Below, in pieces: positions 26,861 to 35,197 of a stretch of 64,000 nucleotides of DNA. The notes below the pieces were generated by a model. The model ran no database searches. It worked only from the letters and a program-made list of their open reading frames with translations, and was not told where the DNA came from. Both the position numbers and the translations under genes were made by a program. Origin of the DNA: RXIX01 sp003989075 (lineage in GTDB: Bacteria; Pseudomonadota; Gammaproteobacteria; Competibacterales; Competibacteraceae); contig JAKOYN010000147.1 in the NCBI GenBank assembly GCA_029780415.1, positions 56,720-120,719 on the forward strand, written 5' to 3'. Each line of letters begins with the position of its first letter. Within the stretch, counting starts at the first letter, position 1.

Positions 26861-28184
26861 GGCGATGCGTGCCAGCGATGCGCGCCGCCCGCTGGCCGAC
26901 CGGCTGCGGCCGCGCCATCTCGACGAAGTGGCCGGGCAGCTGCACCTGCTGGCGCCGGGGCAGCCGCTGCGGCTTGCTCTCGAACGGGGCCAGCCGCATT
27001 CCATGCTGCTCTGGGGGCCGCCCGGCACGGGCAAGACCACCCTGGCCGAGGTGCTCGCCGGTGCCTGCCAGGCCGAATTCATTCGACTGTCGGCGGTGCT
27101 GGCCGGGGTGCGCGAGGTGCGTGCAGCGGTCGAGCAGGCGCAGCGGGTGTGGCAGGCGCGGCAATGCCGTACGGTGCTATTTGTTGACGAGGTGCATCGT
27201 TTCAACAAGGCCCAGCAGGATGCCTTTCTGCCGTTCGTCGAGGATGGCACGCTGATCTTTGTCGGTGCCACCACGGAAAATCCCGGTTTTGCGCTCAACA
27301 ACGCACTGCTGTCGCGGCTGCGTGTGTATGTGCTCAATCCACTGGATGATGTGGCACTGGGCGCGGTGCTGGAACGGGCGCTGCGCGATACCGAGCAGGG
27401 TTTGGGCGGGCGCTGGACGCTGGACGTGGCGGTGCGGAATCGGCTGCTCACCGCCGCCGATGGTGATGCCAGGCGCCTGCTGCTCTGGCTGGAACTGGCC
27501 GCGGAACTGGCTGTGGCCAAGGCGATTGATCTGGATGCGGCACTGGATGCCGTGCTGCACGATGGAACCGGGCGCCGCTTCGATCGTGGTGGCGATCTGT
27601 TTTACGATCAGATTTCGGCGCTGCATAAGGCGGTGCGCGGCAGCAGTCCGGATGCGGCGCTGTATTGGCTTGCGCGCCTGCTCGATGGTGGCTGTGATCC
27701 GCTGTATATCGCCCGGCGACTGGTGCGCGCGGCCAGCGAGGATATTGGCAATGCTGATCCGCGCGCGCTGCAGCTGGCCCTGAACGCATGGGAAGCGCAG
27801 GAGCGGCTTGGCAGTCCCGAGGGCGAACTGGTTCTGGCTCAGGCCACGGTCTATCTGGCGGTCGCCGCCAAGAGCAATGCGATCTATACCGCGTTTGCCG
27901 CCGTGCGACGCGATGTCGAACAGTGGGGCACTCTGGAAGTACCGCTGCATTTGCGTAACGCGCCGACCGCGTTGGCGCGTCAGTTGGCCCATGGTGCCGA
28001 TTATCGCTACGCGCATGACGAAGAGCATGGCTATGCGGCGGGTGAAAACTATTTCCCCGAGGCGCTCCGTAATGCCCGCTATTACCAGCCGACCGCCAAT
28101 GGCCTGGAAGGGCGCATTGCCGAGAAACTGGAGCGCCTGCGAGCCTGGGATCAGCAAAGCCCGCGCCAGCGCTATCCCGCCTGA
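26850..28184 (+). CDS. rarA: Replication-associated recombination protein RarA (MgsA)
   Basis: A 444-residue AAA+ ATPase acting at stalled forks and collapsed replisomes. P-loop GPPGTGKTTLAE, Walker B LFVDEVHRFNKAQQD and sensor I FVGATTENPGF are all present; the C-terminal part (HDEEHGYAAGENYFPE) is the RarA tetramerisation region. ATG 26850 lies within the end of lolA; an earlier ATG at 26838 is possible. Confidence 0.95.
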   Translation: MPAEAMRASDARRPLADRLRPRHLDEVAGQLHLLAPGQPLRLALERGQPHSMLLWGPPGTGKTTLAEVLAGACQAEFIRLSAVLAGVREVRAAVEQAQRVWQARQCRTVLFVDEVHRFNKAQQDAFLPFVEDGTLIFVGATTENPGFALNNALLSRLRVYVLNPLDDVALGAVLERALRDTEQGLGGRWTLDVAVRNRLLTAADGDARRLLLWLELAAELAVAKAIDLDAALDAVLHDGTGRRFDRGGDLFYDQISALHKAVRGSSPDAALYWLARLLDGGCDPLYIARRLVRAASEDIGNADPRALQLALNAWEAQERLGSPEGELVLAQATVYLAVAAKSNAIYTAFAAVRRDVEQWGTLEVPLHLRNAPTALARQLAHGADYRYAHDEEHGYAAGENYFPEALRNARYYQPTANGLEGRIAEKLERLRAWDQQSPRQRYPA

Positions 28185-28294
28185 ATCAAGGCCCATGGTC
28201 AGCGATGACATGGCGCTGCCTGTACTGAACTGCTGGCTGTTTATACCATCTTCAAGTTGCATGGTCCTCAAAACCCCGGCCTGATACTGGGAAA

Positions 28295-28322
28295 TTGACA
28301 TGCGCCGAACATCGGCTTTACT
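28295..28322 (+). promoter_or_regulatory. Predicted sigma-70 promoter of the thiolase gene
   Basis: A perfect -35 box TTGACA (28295-28300), a 16-base spacer and TTTACT (28317-28322) as a weaker -10, about 120 bases before the thiolase ATG. The long leader contains several short GC-rich pairings of no obvious type. The rest of the 257-base gap after rarA holds nothing else I recognise. Confidence 0.45.
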
Positions 28323-28441
28323 TAGCAGCATCTTCCGCTGCATGCATCGCCCATTCAGATGCATCTAGCGGGGTGTAGCGGCAGGCAAGCAACCTGGCCG
28401 GGCATGCAACCCCCTCCAACCACACAAAACGAGGATTATCC

Positions 28442-29647
28442 ATGGCTTTCAAAGAGGTCGTGATCGTTGGCGCCGCGCGGACGGCAATTGGTAAATTCAT
28501 GGGCGCCCTCAAGGATGTACCGGCGCGCGAACTGGCCATGACCGCCGCACGGGGAGCCATTGAGCGCTCCGGCATTTCGGCTGACATGATCGACGAAATC
28601 TGCATGGGCCAGCTCTACACCGGCATGCAGGGCTCATTGCCCGCGCGGCAGGTGAGCATGCGCATCGGTCTGCCGCATCGCAGCAGCGCAGTGTCAGTTA
28701 ACCAGAACTGCACTTCGGGCATGCGTGCTTTGGAAATTGCCTGCCACAACATCATGCTCGGCCAGACCGATATCGGCCTGGCGGTAGGCGTGGAAAGCAT
28801 GACCAATGCGCCCTATCTGCTGCCCAAGGCGCGCATGGGCTACCGGATGGGGCAGGGCAACATCGAAGACAGCATGATTCACGACGGTCTGTTCGATGAG
28901 CTGGTTCCCGGGCATATGGGGATGACCGCAGAGAACGTTGCTGCCAAGTACGGCATTACCCGCCAGGAATGCGATGAGCTGGCGGTGATCAGTCATAACC
29001 GCGCGGTTGCGTCGATCGAAGCGGGCGTATTCAAGCGCGAGATCGTCCCGGTCGAACTGAAGAGCAAGAAAGGCTCGACCTTCTTTGAAGTCGATGAAAA
29101 CCCGATTCGCGACGCCACCGTGGCTTCGATCGGCAAACTGCCTACGGTGTTCAGGAAGGATGGTGTGGTGACTGCCGCCAATGCCTCCAGCATCAACGAC
29201 GGCGCCAGCGCGGTCGTGGTCATGTCACTCGACAAGGCGCGCGAACTGGGTCTCAAGCCGCTGGCGAAGCTGGTCGGCATCTGCAATGCCGGTATTGACG
29301 CGATGGTGATGGGTCTGGGTCCGGCCGTTGCCATTCCCAAGTGCCTCAAGCAGGCCGGTCTGTCCTTCAACGACATCGAATACTGGGAAGTCAACGAGGC
29401 CTTTGCAGCGCAGTGGCTGGGTGTAGGTCGTATGCTCAAGGAAGAACATAACGTCAGCCTCTCGCCAGAGAACTGCAACTTCAACGGCTCGGGCATCGCC
29501 CTCGGTCATCCGGTTGGTTCGACCGGTCTGCGCATCGTCGTCAGCCTGTGCTACGAACTGGAACGGCAGGGCAAGACTCTGGGTGGCGCTTCGCTGTGCG
29601 TAGGCACCGGCCCGGCGATGGCCTCGCTGTGGAGTCGCGATATCTGA
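28442..29647 (+). CDS. Thiolase family protein (acetyl-CoA C-acyltransferase)
   Basis: A 401-residue thiolase that condenses or cleaves acyl-CoAs. The nucleophilic Cys is in VNQNCTSGMRALE (near residue 90), NEAFAAQW and SGIALGHPVGSTG carry the active-site Asn and His, and SLCVGTGPAMA carries the second Cys, though the family usually reads LCIGGGMG here. Whether it makes acetoacetyl-CoA for storage polymer or works in degradation is not shown. It has its own promoter and terminator between rarA and serS, so it seems to be a separate unit. Confidence 0.92.
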   Translation: MAFKEVVIVGAARTAIGKFMGALKDVPARELAMTAARGAIERSGISADMIDEICMGQLYTGMQGSLPARQVSMRIGLPHRSSAVSVNQNCTSGMRALEIACHNIMLGQTDIGLAVGVESMTNAPYLLPKARMGYRMGQGNIEDSMIHDGLFDELVPGHMGMTAENVAAKYGITRQECDELAVISHNRAVASIEAGVFKREIVPVELKSKKGSTFFEVDENPIRDATVASIGKLPTVFRKDGVVTAANASSINDGASAVVVMSLDKARELGLKPLAKLVGICNAGIDAMVMGLGPAVAIPKCLKQAGLSFNDIEYWEVNEAFAAQWLGVGRMLKEEHNVSLSPENCNFNGSGIALGHPVGSTGLRIVVSLCYELERQGKTLGGASLCVGTGPAMASLWSRDI

Positions 29648-29669
29648 ATCTGATGCGACAGCGCTAAGC

Positions 29670-29698
29670 AAAGGGCGGTCCTGGTGACCGCCCTTTTT
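29670..29698 (+). terminator. Rho-independent terminator after thiolase
   Basis: AAAGGGCGGTC and GACCGCCCTTT pair over 11 bp around a 5-base loop, followed by a T-run, 23 bases past the thiolase stop. This is a textbook intrinsic terminator. Confidence 0.9.
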
Positions 29699-29750
29699 GT
29701 TGCAGCCGGTTTTATATCATCTCCTTAATCAAAAGGAACACCAACCCCGG

Positions 29751-29756
29751 TATAAT
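29751..29756 (+). promoter_or_regulatory. Likely -10 box for serS
   Basis: A perfect TATAAT 70 bases before the serS ATG, inside the gap after the thiolase terminator. No good -35 box is seen at the right distance, so this is a partial call. Confidence 0.4.
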
Positions 29757-29825
29757 CAAGCACCATTGCCAACAACGCGCTAGCAGTCCAAAAACCGCGC
29801 AAAAACCGACGGAGCTTCACGATCC

Positions 29826-31109
29826 ATGCTGGACCCAAAACTACTCAGGACCGAACTGGAAAACACCGCTGCATCACTAGCTCGGCGCGGCTACACGCTG
29901 GACACTACCCTCATCAACAGCCTGGAAGACCAGCGCAAAACCCTACAGGTACGCACCCAGGAACTGCAAAACGAACGCAACACCCGTTCCAAAGCCATCG
30001 GACGCGCCAAAGCCAGCGGTCAGGACATCCAGCCTCTACTGAACGAAATCGCCGGTCTGGGTGATACCCTGAAGCAAGTCGAAAATGACCTGGAAGTGAT
30101 TCAGGCACAACTGCTCAAACTGCAGCTCAGCATCCCCAATTTGCCGCATGCCAGCACACCCAATGGCAACAGCGAACAGGACAATGTCGAAATCCGCCGC
30201 TGGGGCGAACCACGCGCCCTGCCATTCAGTCCGCGCGATCATGTCGACCTAGGCGGAGAGGGCGGACTGGACTTTGAAGCGGGCGCCCTGCTCACCGGCG
30301 CACGTTTTACCGTAATCCGTGGCCCCCTGGCACGACTGCATCGCGCTCTGACCCAGTTCATGCTCGATCTACACACCCAGGAACACGGCTACCAGGAAGT
30401 CTACGTACCCTACATGGTCAATGCCGACAGCCTGCGCGGCACTGGACAGTTACCCAAGTTCGAAGCCGATCTATTCAAGCTCAGCGGCGAACCCGGCTAT
30501 TACCTGATCCCCACCGCCGAAGTGCCAGTGACCAACCTGGTACGCGATCGGATCATCGAGGCCGAACGCCTGCCGCTGCGCAATGTTGCCCACACGCCCT
30601 GCTTTCGCAGCGAGGCCGGATCCTACGGCAAGGACATGCGCGGCATGATTCGCCAGCATCAGTTTGAAAAGGTCGAACTGGTACAGATCGTACGCCCCGA
30701 AGACTCCTACCAAGCCTTGGAGGAGCTGACCGGTCATGCCGAAACCGTGCTGCAAAAGCTGGAACTACCCTATCGGGTTGTCGCGCTATGCACCGGCGAC
30801 ATCGGATTCTCATCAGCCAAAACCTACGACCTGGAAGTCTGGCTACCGGGCCAGCAACAGTACCGGGAAATCTCTTCCTGCAGCAATTTTGAAGACTTCC
30901 AGGCCCGCCGCCTGCAAGCTCGCTGGCGCAACCCGGCAACTGGCAAGCCGGAACTGGTGCACACACTCAACGGCTCAGGGCTGGCGGTCGGTCGAACCCT
31001 GGTCGCAGTTATGGAGAACCATCAGGACGAACGCGGCCACATTCGTATCCCTGCAGTACTCAGGCCCTATCTGGGCGGACTGGAGACGATCGCACCCAAC
31101 GGGCGCTAA
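29826..31109 (+). CDS. serS: Serine--tRNA ligase
   Basis: A 427-residue class II aminoacyl-tRNA synthetase. An N-terminal coiled-coil arm (about residues 28-105) is followed by the catalytic core with motif 2 FRSEAGSYGKDMRGMIRQHQ and motif 3 LNGSGLAVGRTLVAVMEN. GGAG lies ten bases before ATG. Its end overlaps the convergent MATE gene by 50 bases. Confidence 0.98.
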   Translation: MLDPKLLRTELENTAASLARRGYTLDTTLINSLEDQRKTLQVRTQELQNERNTRSKAIGRAKASGQDIQPLLNEIAGLGDTLKQVENDLEVIQAQLLKLQLSIPNLPHASTPNGNSEQDNVEIRRWGEPRALPFSPRDHVDLGGEGGLDFEAGALLTGARFTVIRGPLARLHRALTQFMLDLHTQEHGYQEVYVPYMVNADSLRGTGQLPKFEADLFKLSGEPGYYLIPTAEVPVTNLVRDRIIEAERLPLRNVAHTPCFRSEAGSYGKDMRGMIRQHQFEKVELVQIVRPEDSYQALEELTGHAETVLQKLELPYRVVALCTGDIGFSSAKTYDLEVWLPGQQQYREISSCSNFEDFQARRLQARWRNPATGKPELVHTLNGSGLAVGRTLVAVMENHQDERGHIRIPAVLRPYLGGLETIAPNGR

Positions 31110-32517
31110 GCCACCAGAAACGCAGATTCAGCAGCACAGCAGCCGTGGTCAGGCCAACGATCAGACCTATCCACGGCCCGCTCGGCCCCAAACCCTGGTG
31201 GAGACCCAGCCACCAGGCCAACGGAAAAGCAATCAGCCAATAGGCAAACAACACGATCAACAGGGGTAGCTGGGTGTCCTTCAGACCACGCAATGCACCC
31301 AGCGCACCCACCTGCAGACCATCGGAGAGCTGAAACAGCGCTGCCAGCTGCAGCAGACCTGTTGCCACCGTCACCACAGCCATATCCTCACTGTAAAACC
31401 GGGCGATCACCGCGCTCCCGGTAAACATGGCCACCGCCATCAGCACCATAAACCCAGCGCACAGGCCAATGCCAATAAAGCCAGTCCGGCGTGCAGCCTG
31501 CGCATCACCACGACCGATCGCATGGCCCACCCGCACCGTCGTGGCCATACTCAAGCCAAGCGGCACCATGAAGGTAATAGAAGCGACACTCAGAGCGACC
31601 TGATGTGCCGCTGCCGCTACGGCACCCAGCATACCCAGCAGTAGAGCCACTGCTGCGAACACCGCCGTTTCCAGAAACAGACCGACGCCGATCGGCACAC
31701 CCAGCACCAGCAACGGCCACAAAGTCGGCCCATGCGGCCAAGCCCAAGCCCGCAACAGTGCATAATCACGGTAGCGACGATCCCGCACCACCAGCACCAG
31801 CATCGCCACCGGCAGCACTGCCATACCCAGCGCAGTAGCCAGACCGCAACCGCGCGCGCCCAGGGCCGGAAAGCCCCAATGGCCAAAAATCAGCACATAA
31901 TTGGCGACGAGATTGACCAGCAGCCCGAGCAGACTCACCAGCAGTACCGGCCGGGTGCGACCAATGCCTTCACTGAACAGACGCAATACCATGAACACGC
32001 AGGCCGGTACCATGCCCCAGGACAGCGCATCCAGATAGGCCGTAATCAACGGTATGAGTTTCGGCTCAATGCCCAGCACCCACAGCAGCCCCTGCAGATG
32101 ACGCAGACCCAATCCGCACAGCAGGCCCAGCATCAGCCCCAGCCAGAGCGCCTGACGCACCAGAGGCGCAATCGCCGTCCGCTGACCGGCTCCCTGCAAC
32201 TGCGCTACTGACGGACTCAGCGCCATCAATACGCCCAGTGCCATCAGAAACAGGCTATGCCACAACCCGGTGCCGATCGCGACCGCTGCCAATTCATCCG
32301 ACCCCACTCGACCCATCATCACAGTATCGAAAAAGCCCATCACCATCTGCGTCAACTGCGTCACCATCAGCGGCGCGCCAATGCGCAACAGAGCAGCAGC
32401 CTCAGCCCGAACACTGACCGGCGCCCGGACTGGCGCAGCGGCGACCGGAGCAATCGATGGTGATAGTATGGCGCTCCCCAGTGATGGGCACAGCCCGTCT
32501 TCCCACATATCCTTCAT
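31060..32517 (-). CDS. MATE-family multidrug/toxin exporter (NorM-like)
   Basis: A 12-helix cation-coupled antiporter of about 485 residues. The first helix reads LLRIGAPLMVTQLTQMVMGF and is followed by DTVMMGRVGSDELAAVAIG, typical of NorM. The ATG at 32517 was chosen over the open frame to 32643, because only 24 bases separate it from the DAHP-synthase ATG on the other strand; a later start near the first helix is possible. The stop lies inside the end of serS. Substrate is unknown. Confidence 0.92.
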   Translation of the reverse strand: MKDMWEDGLCPSLGSAILSPSIAPVAAAPVRAPVSVRAEAAALLRIGAPLMVTQLTQMVMGFFDTVMMGRVGSDELAAVAIGTGLWHSLFLMALGVLMALSPSVAQLQGAGQRTAIAPLVRQALWLGLMLGLLCGLGLRHLQGLLWVLGIEPKLIPLITAYLDALSWGMVPACVFMVLRLFSEGIGRTRPVLLVSLLGLLVNLVANYVLIFGHWGFPALGARGCGLATALGMAVLPVAMLVLVVRDRRYRDYALLRAWAWPHGPTLWPLLVLGVPIGVGLFLETAVFAAVALLLGMLGAVAAAAHQVALSVASITFMVPLGLSMATTVRVGHAIGRGDAQAARRTGFIGIGLCAGFMVLMAVAMFTGSAVIARFYSEDMAVVTVATGLLQLAALFQLSDGLQVGALGALRGLKDTQLPLLIVLFAYWLIAFPLAWWLGLHQGLGPSGPWIGLIVGLTTAAVLLNLRFWWLSARWVRSSPVRPDRA

Positions 32518-32541
32518 AATATTCCCGCAGAGAATCGAACC

Positions 32542-33660
32542 ATGATTGTCATTCTGGATTCCGCGATCAACGAGCAATCCCCAGATTACCAGCAAACGCT
32601 GGACTATCTGGCCCATCTGCCCGGCATCAGCACCCGGGTGCACAAAGTCCAGGGCACGCAGCAGGATCTGACTGAGATCTACCTGATCGGCGATACCAAA
32701 AGCCTGTCCGCCGACGATATCCAGGCGCTGCCGGGTGTCGAGCGGGTGATTCGCATCGCAGAAGAATACCGCATTCTAGGCCGGCACCGGGACGAGCGGC
32801 GGGCCAGCGGCTTTGACTACAACGGGGTGCATTTTGGCCAGGACACACTGCATGTCTTCGCCGGCCTGTGCGCGGTGGACACGCCCGAGCATGTTGAAAT
32901 CATGCTGAAAGCGCTGCAGGCCCACGGCCAGCACTGCACGCGCATGGGTGCCTATAAGCCACGCACCAATCCCTATTCCTTCCAGGGTCATGGTCGCGGC
33001 TGTCTGCCCTATGTGTTCGAGCTGGCGGGCCGCTACGGCATCCGGGTCGTGGCGATGGAGGTAACCCACGAAAGCCATGTCGAGGAGATTCACGAGTGCC
33101 TGCAGCAGACCGGTCAACCGACCGGCGTCATGCTGCAGATCGGTACCCGCAACACGCAGAATTTCGAGCTGCTCAAGGCAGTCGGCCGTCAGCAGGAATT
33201 TCCGGTGCTGTTCAAGCGCGGCTTCGGCATTACCCTGAACGAATCGCTCAACGCCGCCGAATATCTGGCCAGCGAAGGTAACTCGCAAGTGGTGTTCTGC
33301 CTGCGCGGGGTGAAAACCAACATGGGCGATCCGCACCGCAACCTGGTCGATTTCAGCCATGTGCCGGTGTTAAAGCGGCTGACGCGGATGCCGGTCTGCA
33401 TCGATCCTTCGCACTCGGTTGGCTCACGCGAGCAGGCTCCGGACGGCATTTCCGACCTGATGCATGTTACGGCGCAGGGCGTGGTCGCCGGGGCCAACAT
33501 GGTGCTGGTGGATTTTCACCCGAATCCAGCCAAGGCCCTGGTGGATGGACCGCAGGCGATGCTGATGAGTGAGCTGGGCTGGTTTCTCGACGATGTGGCG
33601 CTGGCCCGGGCATGCTATCAGCAGCGTGCAGCACGCGCTGAACGGCAGCGTCAGGGCTAG
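32542..33660 (+). CDS. 3-deoxy-7-phosphoheptulonate (DAHP) synthase
   Basis: A 372-residue enzyme condensing PEP and erythrose 4-phosphate, the first step of aromatic amino acid synthesis. The N-terminal 90 or so residues form a ferredoxin-like regulatory domain, followed by the barrel with GAYKPRTNPYSFQG, LFKRGFGITLNESL and CIDPSHSVGSRE. This layout is the type I-beta class rather than the E. coli AroFGH class. It shares CTAG at its stop with the convergent DnaJ-domain gene. Confidence 0.92.
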   Translation: MIVILDSAINEQSPDYQQTLDYLAHLPGISTRVHKVQGTQQDLTEIYLIGDTKSLSADDIQALPGVERVIRIAEEYRILGRHRDERRASGFDYNGVHFGQDTLHVFAGLCAVDTPEHVEIMLKALQAHGQHCTRMGAYKPRTNPYSFQGHGRGCLPYVFELAGRYGIRVVAMEVTHESHVEEIHECLQQTGQPTGVMLQIGTRNTQNFELLKAVGRQQEFPVLFKRGFGITLNESLNAAEYLASEGNSQVVFCLRGVKTNMGDPHRNLVDFSHVPVLKRLTRMPVCIDPSHSVGSREQAPDGISDLMHVTAQGVVAGANMVLVDFHPNPAKALVDGPQAMLMSELGWFLDDVALARACYQQRAARAERQRQG

Positions 33661-34367
33661 GGCGAGCCACGCAGCAGGGTAGCACGGGCCTGGTTCAATT
33701 GCGCAGCCAGGTAGGCTGAGCCGCCCTGATCAGGGTGGAGACGCTGCATCAGCCGCCGATAGGCATCCTGGATCTCGGCGCGGCTGGCACCCGGGGCCAA
33801 TCCCAGAATCTGGTAGGCCTCGCTGCGGTCCATGGTGGCCTTATCCGCTGGCGGTATGCCGGTATCCGCTGTGGCTTGGGTACGCCAGTCCGCCGCGCCG
33901 TGGCGATCCAGATAGGCCTCCAGCACCGCCAGCGACTGCGGATCGGTCTGGCACTCGCGCCACAGCAGCAGGCATTCGGCTGGGCTCAGCGTGGCCAGAT
34001 CACGCCCGGCGAAGCGCCCGGCGTGCACGGTTCCCGACATGGCGCCGCTGACGTGATCAAGACTCATGCGTAAAAACCGGGTGACTACCGTGGACTGCGC
34101 GCCGCTGCCGGCTGAGCTTGCCGCCGGGGCAGGTGGCGTAAGTTGCCCGGCGCGCCAGGCCCGTAACAGGAAGGGAGCCAACACCGCCAGCAGCGGCGCA
34201 GCGATTTCGGCACCGCCGCGCACAGTCAGCAGCACCAGCAGTACCGCCAGCGCGGCCAGAGGCAGGACGCGGCCCAGATAGCTCAACCCACCGGTGCGCC
34301 GCAACCAGCGCAGCAGGGTATATCCGCCCAACAGGACCGCCGCGATCAGTACCACGCGTAACAGCAT
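33657..34367 (-). CDS. Membrane-anchored J-domain protein
   Basis: A 236-residue protein with two N-terminal hydrophobic segments (about residues 2-20 and 33-75) and a C-terminal J domain (YQILGLAPGASRAEIQDAYR, then LMQRLHPDQGG with the HPD motif). The layout resembles DjlA/Pam18-like DnaK co-chaperones that recruit DnaK to the inner membrane. The ATG at 34367 starts the first helix; the frame is open a little further. It follows the vWA gene by 49 bases on the same strand. Confidence 0.88.
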   Translation of the reverse strand: MLLRVVLIAAVLLGGYTLLRWLRRTGGLSYLGRVLPLAALAVLLVLLTVRGGAEIAAPLLAVLAPFLLRAWRAGQLTPPAPAASSAGSGAQSTVVTRFLRMSLDHVSGAMSGTVHAGRFAGRDLATLSPAECLLLWRECQTDPQSLAVLEAYLDRHGAADWRTQATADTGIPPADKATMDRSEAYQILGLAPGASRAEIQDAYRRLMQRLHPDQGGSAYLAAQLNQARATLLRGSP

Positions 34368-34416
34368 CAAAACTCCCGGGATGGCCTGAATGGTTGCGAA
34401 CCGTGGCAAACGGTGG

Positions 34417-35112
34417 CTACAACTGCCGCGTCAGGCGGAGCAGTTGCTCACTGCCAGCGGTGGCGCATAAGCGCTCCAAGGCCGTGCGCCCCCCGGCGGC
34501 GTAGACCGCCACAGCGCCGAGCAGTTCACGCAGTTGCCGGGCGCTGCCGGCATCAAAGGCACAATGGGCGCCGCGGGACAGCCGGGCGATCTCGCGAAAG
34601 CCACGTGCCGCATCGGCATTCTGGCCCTCCTGAAACAGGAAGATTGGCACACCAAGCACGCCAAGTTGCCCGGCCAAGGCTGTCAGGGGTGGCAACTGCT
34701 CTTCCAGGCAGTCGCCGATCAGCACCAGAGCGTTTACCCGGTGGCGACTGGTTTCGGCGAGCGCATGGGCCAGAACGCGGCCTATCTGGGTCAGGCCACC
34801 GCGACAGTGCACCGCACTCATGCGACGCTGCACGGTAGCGGCATCAGTCTGCCAGGGCTCGGCGTGGAACTCATCATAACCGCGATACCAGACCAGTTGC
34901 AGCGCCACACCGCCGAGCGTCGCCGCCGCCGCGAACAGATCACCCTGCAATTGACAGGCCTGATCCCAGCCGGGCTGGCGACTGGCGGTGGCATCGAGAG
35001 CGAAAATCAGGCGGCCGCGGGCGCCCTGGACCAGCGGCGTTGCGGCAGTTCGGCGCAGGAACTCGGTGACCTCGCCGGTATTCGCGGGTTGCAGCAGAGG
35101 GGGCAAAGCCAC
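34417..35112 (-). CDS. vWA-like domain protein
   Basis: A 231-residue cytoplasmic protein that looks like a von Willebrand A fold: LIFALDATASRQPGWDQA has the DxTxS form of the metal site (residues 35-52), and VNALVLIGDCLEE and LGVPIFLFQEG are core strands. No membrane segments. Start is GTG at 35112. With the adjacent J-domain gene it may make up a small chaperone-linked unit; function unknown. Confidence 0.75.
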   Translation of the reverse strand: MALPPLLQPANTGEVTEFLRRTAATPLVQGARGRLIFALDATASRQPGWDQACQLQGDLFAAAATLGGVALQLVWYRGYDEFHAEPWQTDAATVQRRMSAVHCRGGLTQIGRVLAHALAETSRHRVNALVLIGDCLEEQLPPLTALAGQLGVLGVPIFLFQEGQNADAARGFREIARLSRGAHCAFDAGSARQLRELLGAVAVYAAGGRTALERLCATAGSEQLLRLTRQL

Positions 35113-35143
35113 GGTTGCGATCTCCCGACCGGTTTATTGTTTT

Positions 35144-35190
35144 CCGTTCGCCCTGAGCCTGTCGAAGGATGAACGGCGAAAGGCGAACGG
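35144..35190. repeat. Dispersed repeat element, copy A
   Basis: CCGTTCGCC (35144-35152) and GGCGAACGG (35182-35190) pair around CTGAGCCTGTCGAAGGATGA. The same core recurs at 44210-44227, 58983-59071 and, changed, at 41965-41995. It fills the gap between vWA and the PHA-synthase-like gene. Confidence 0.8.
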
Positions 35191-35197
35191 CAGTGTC

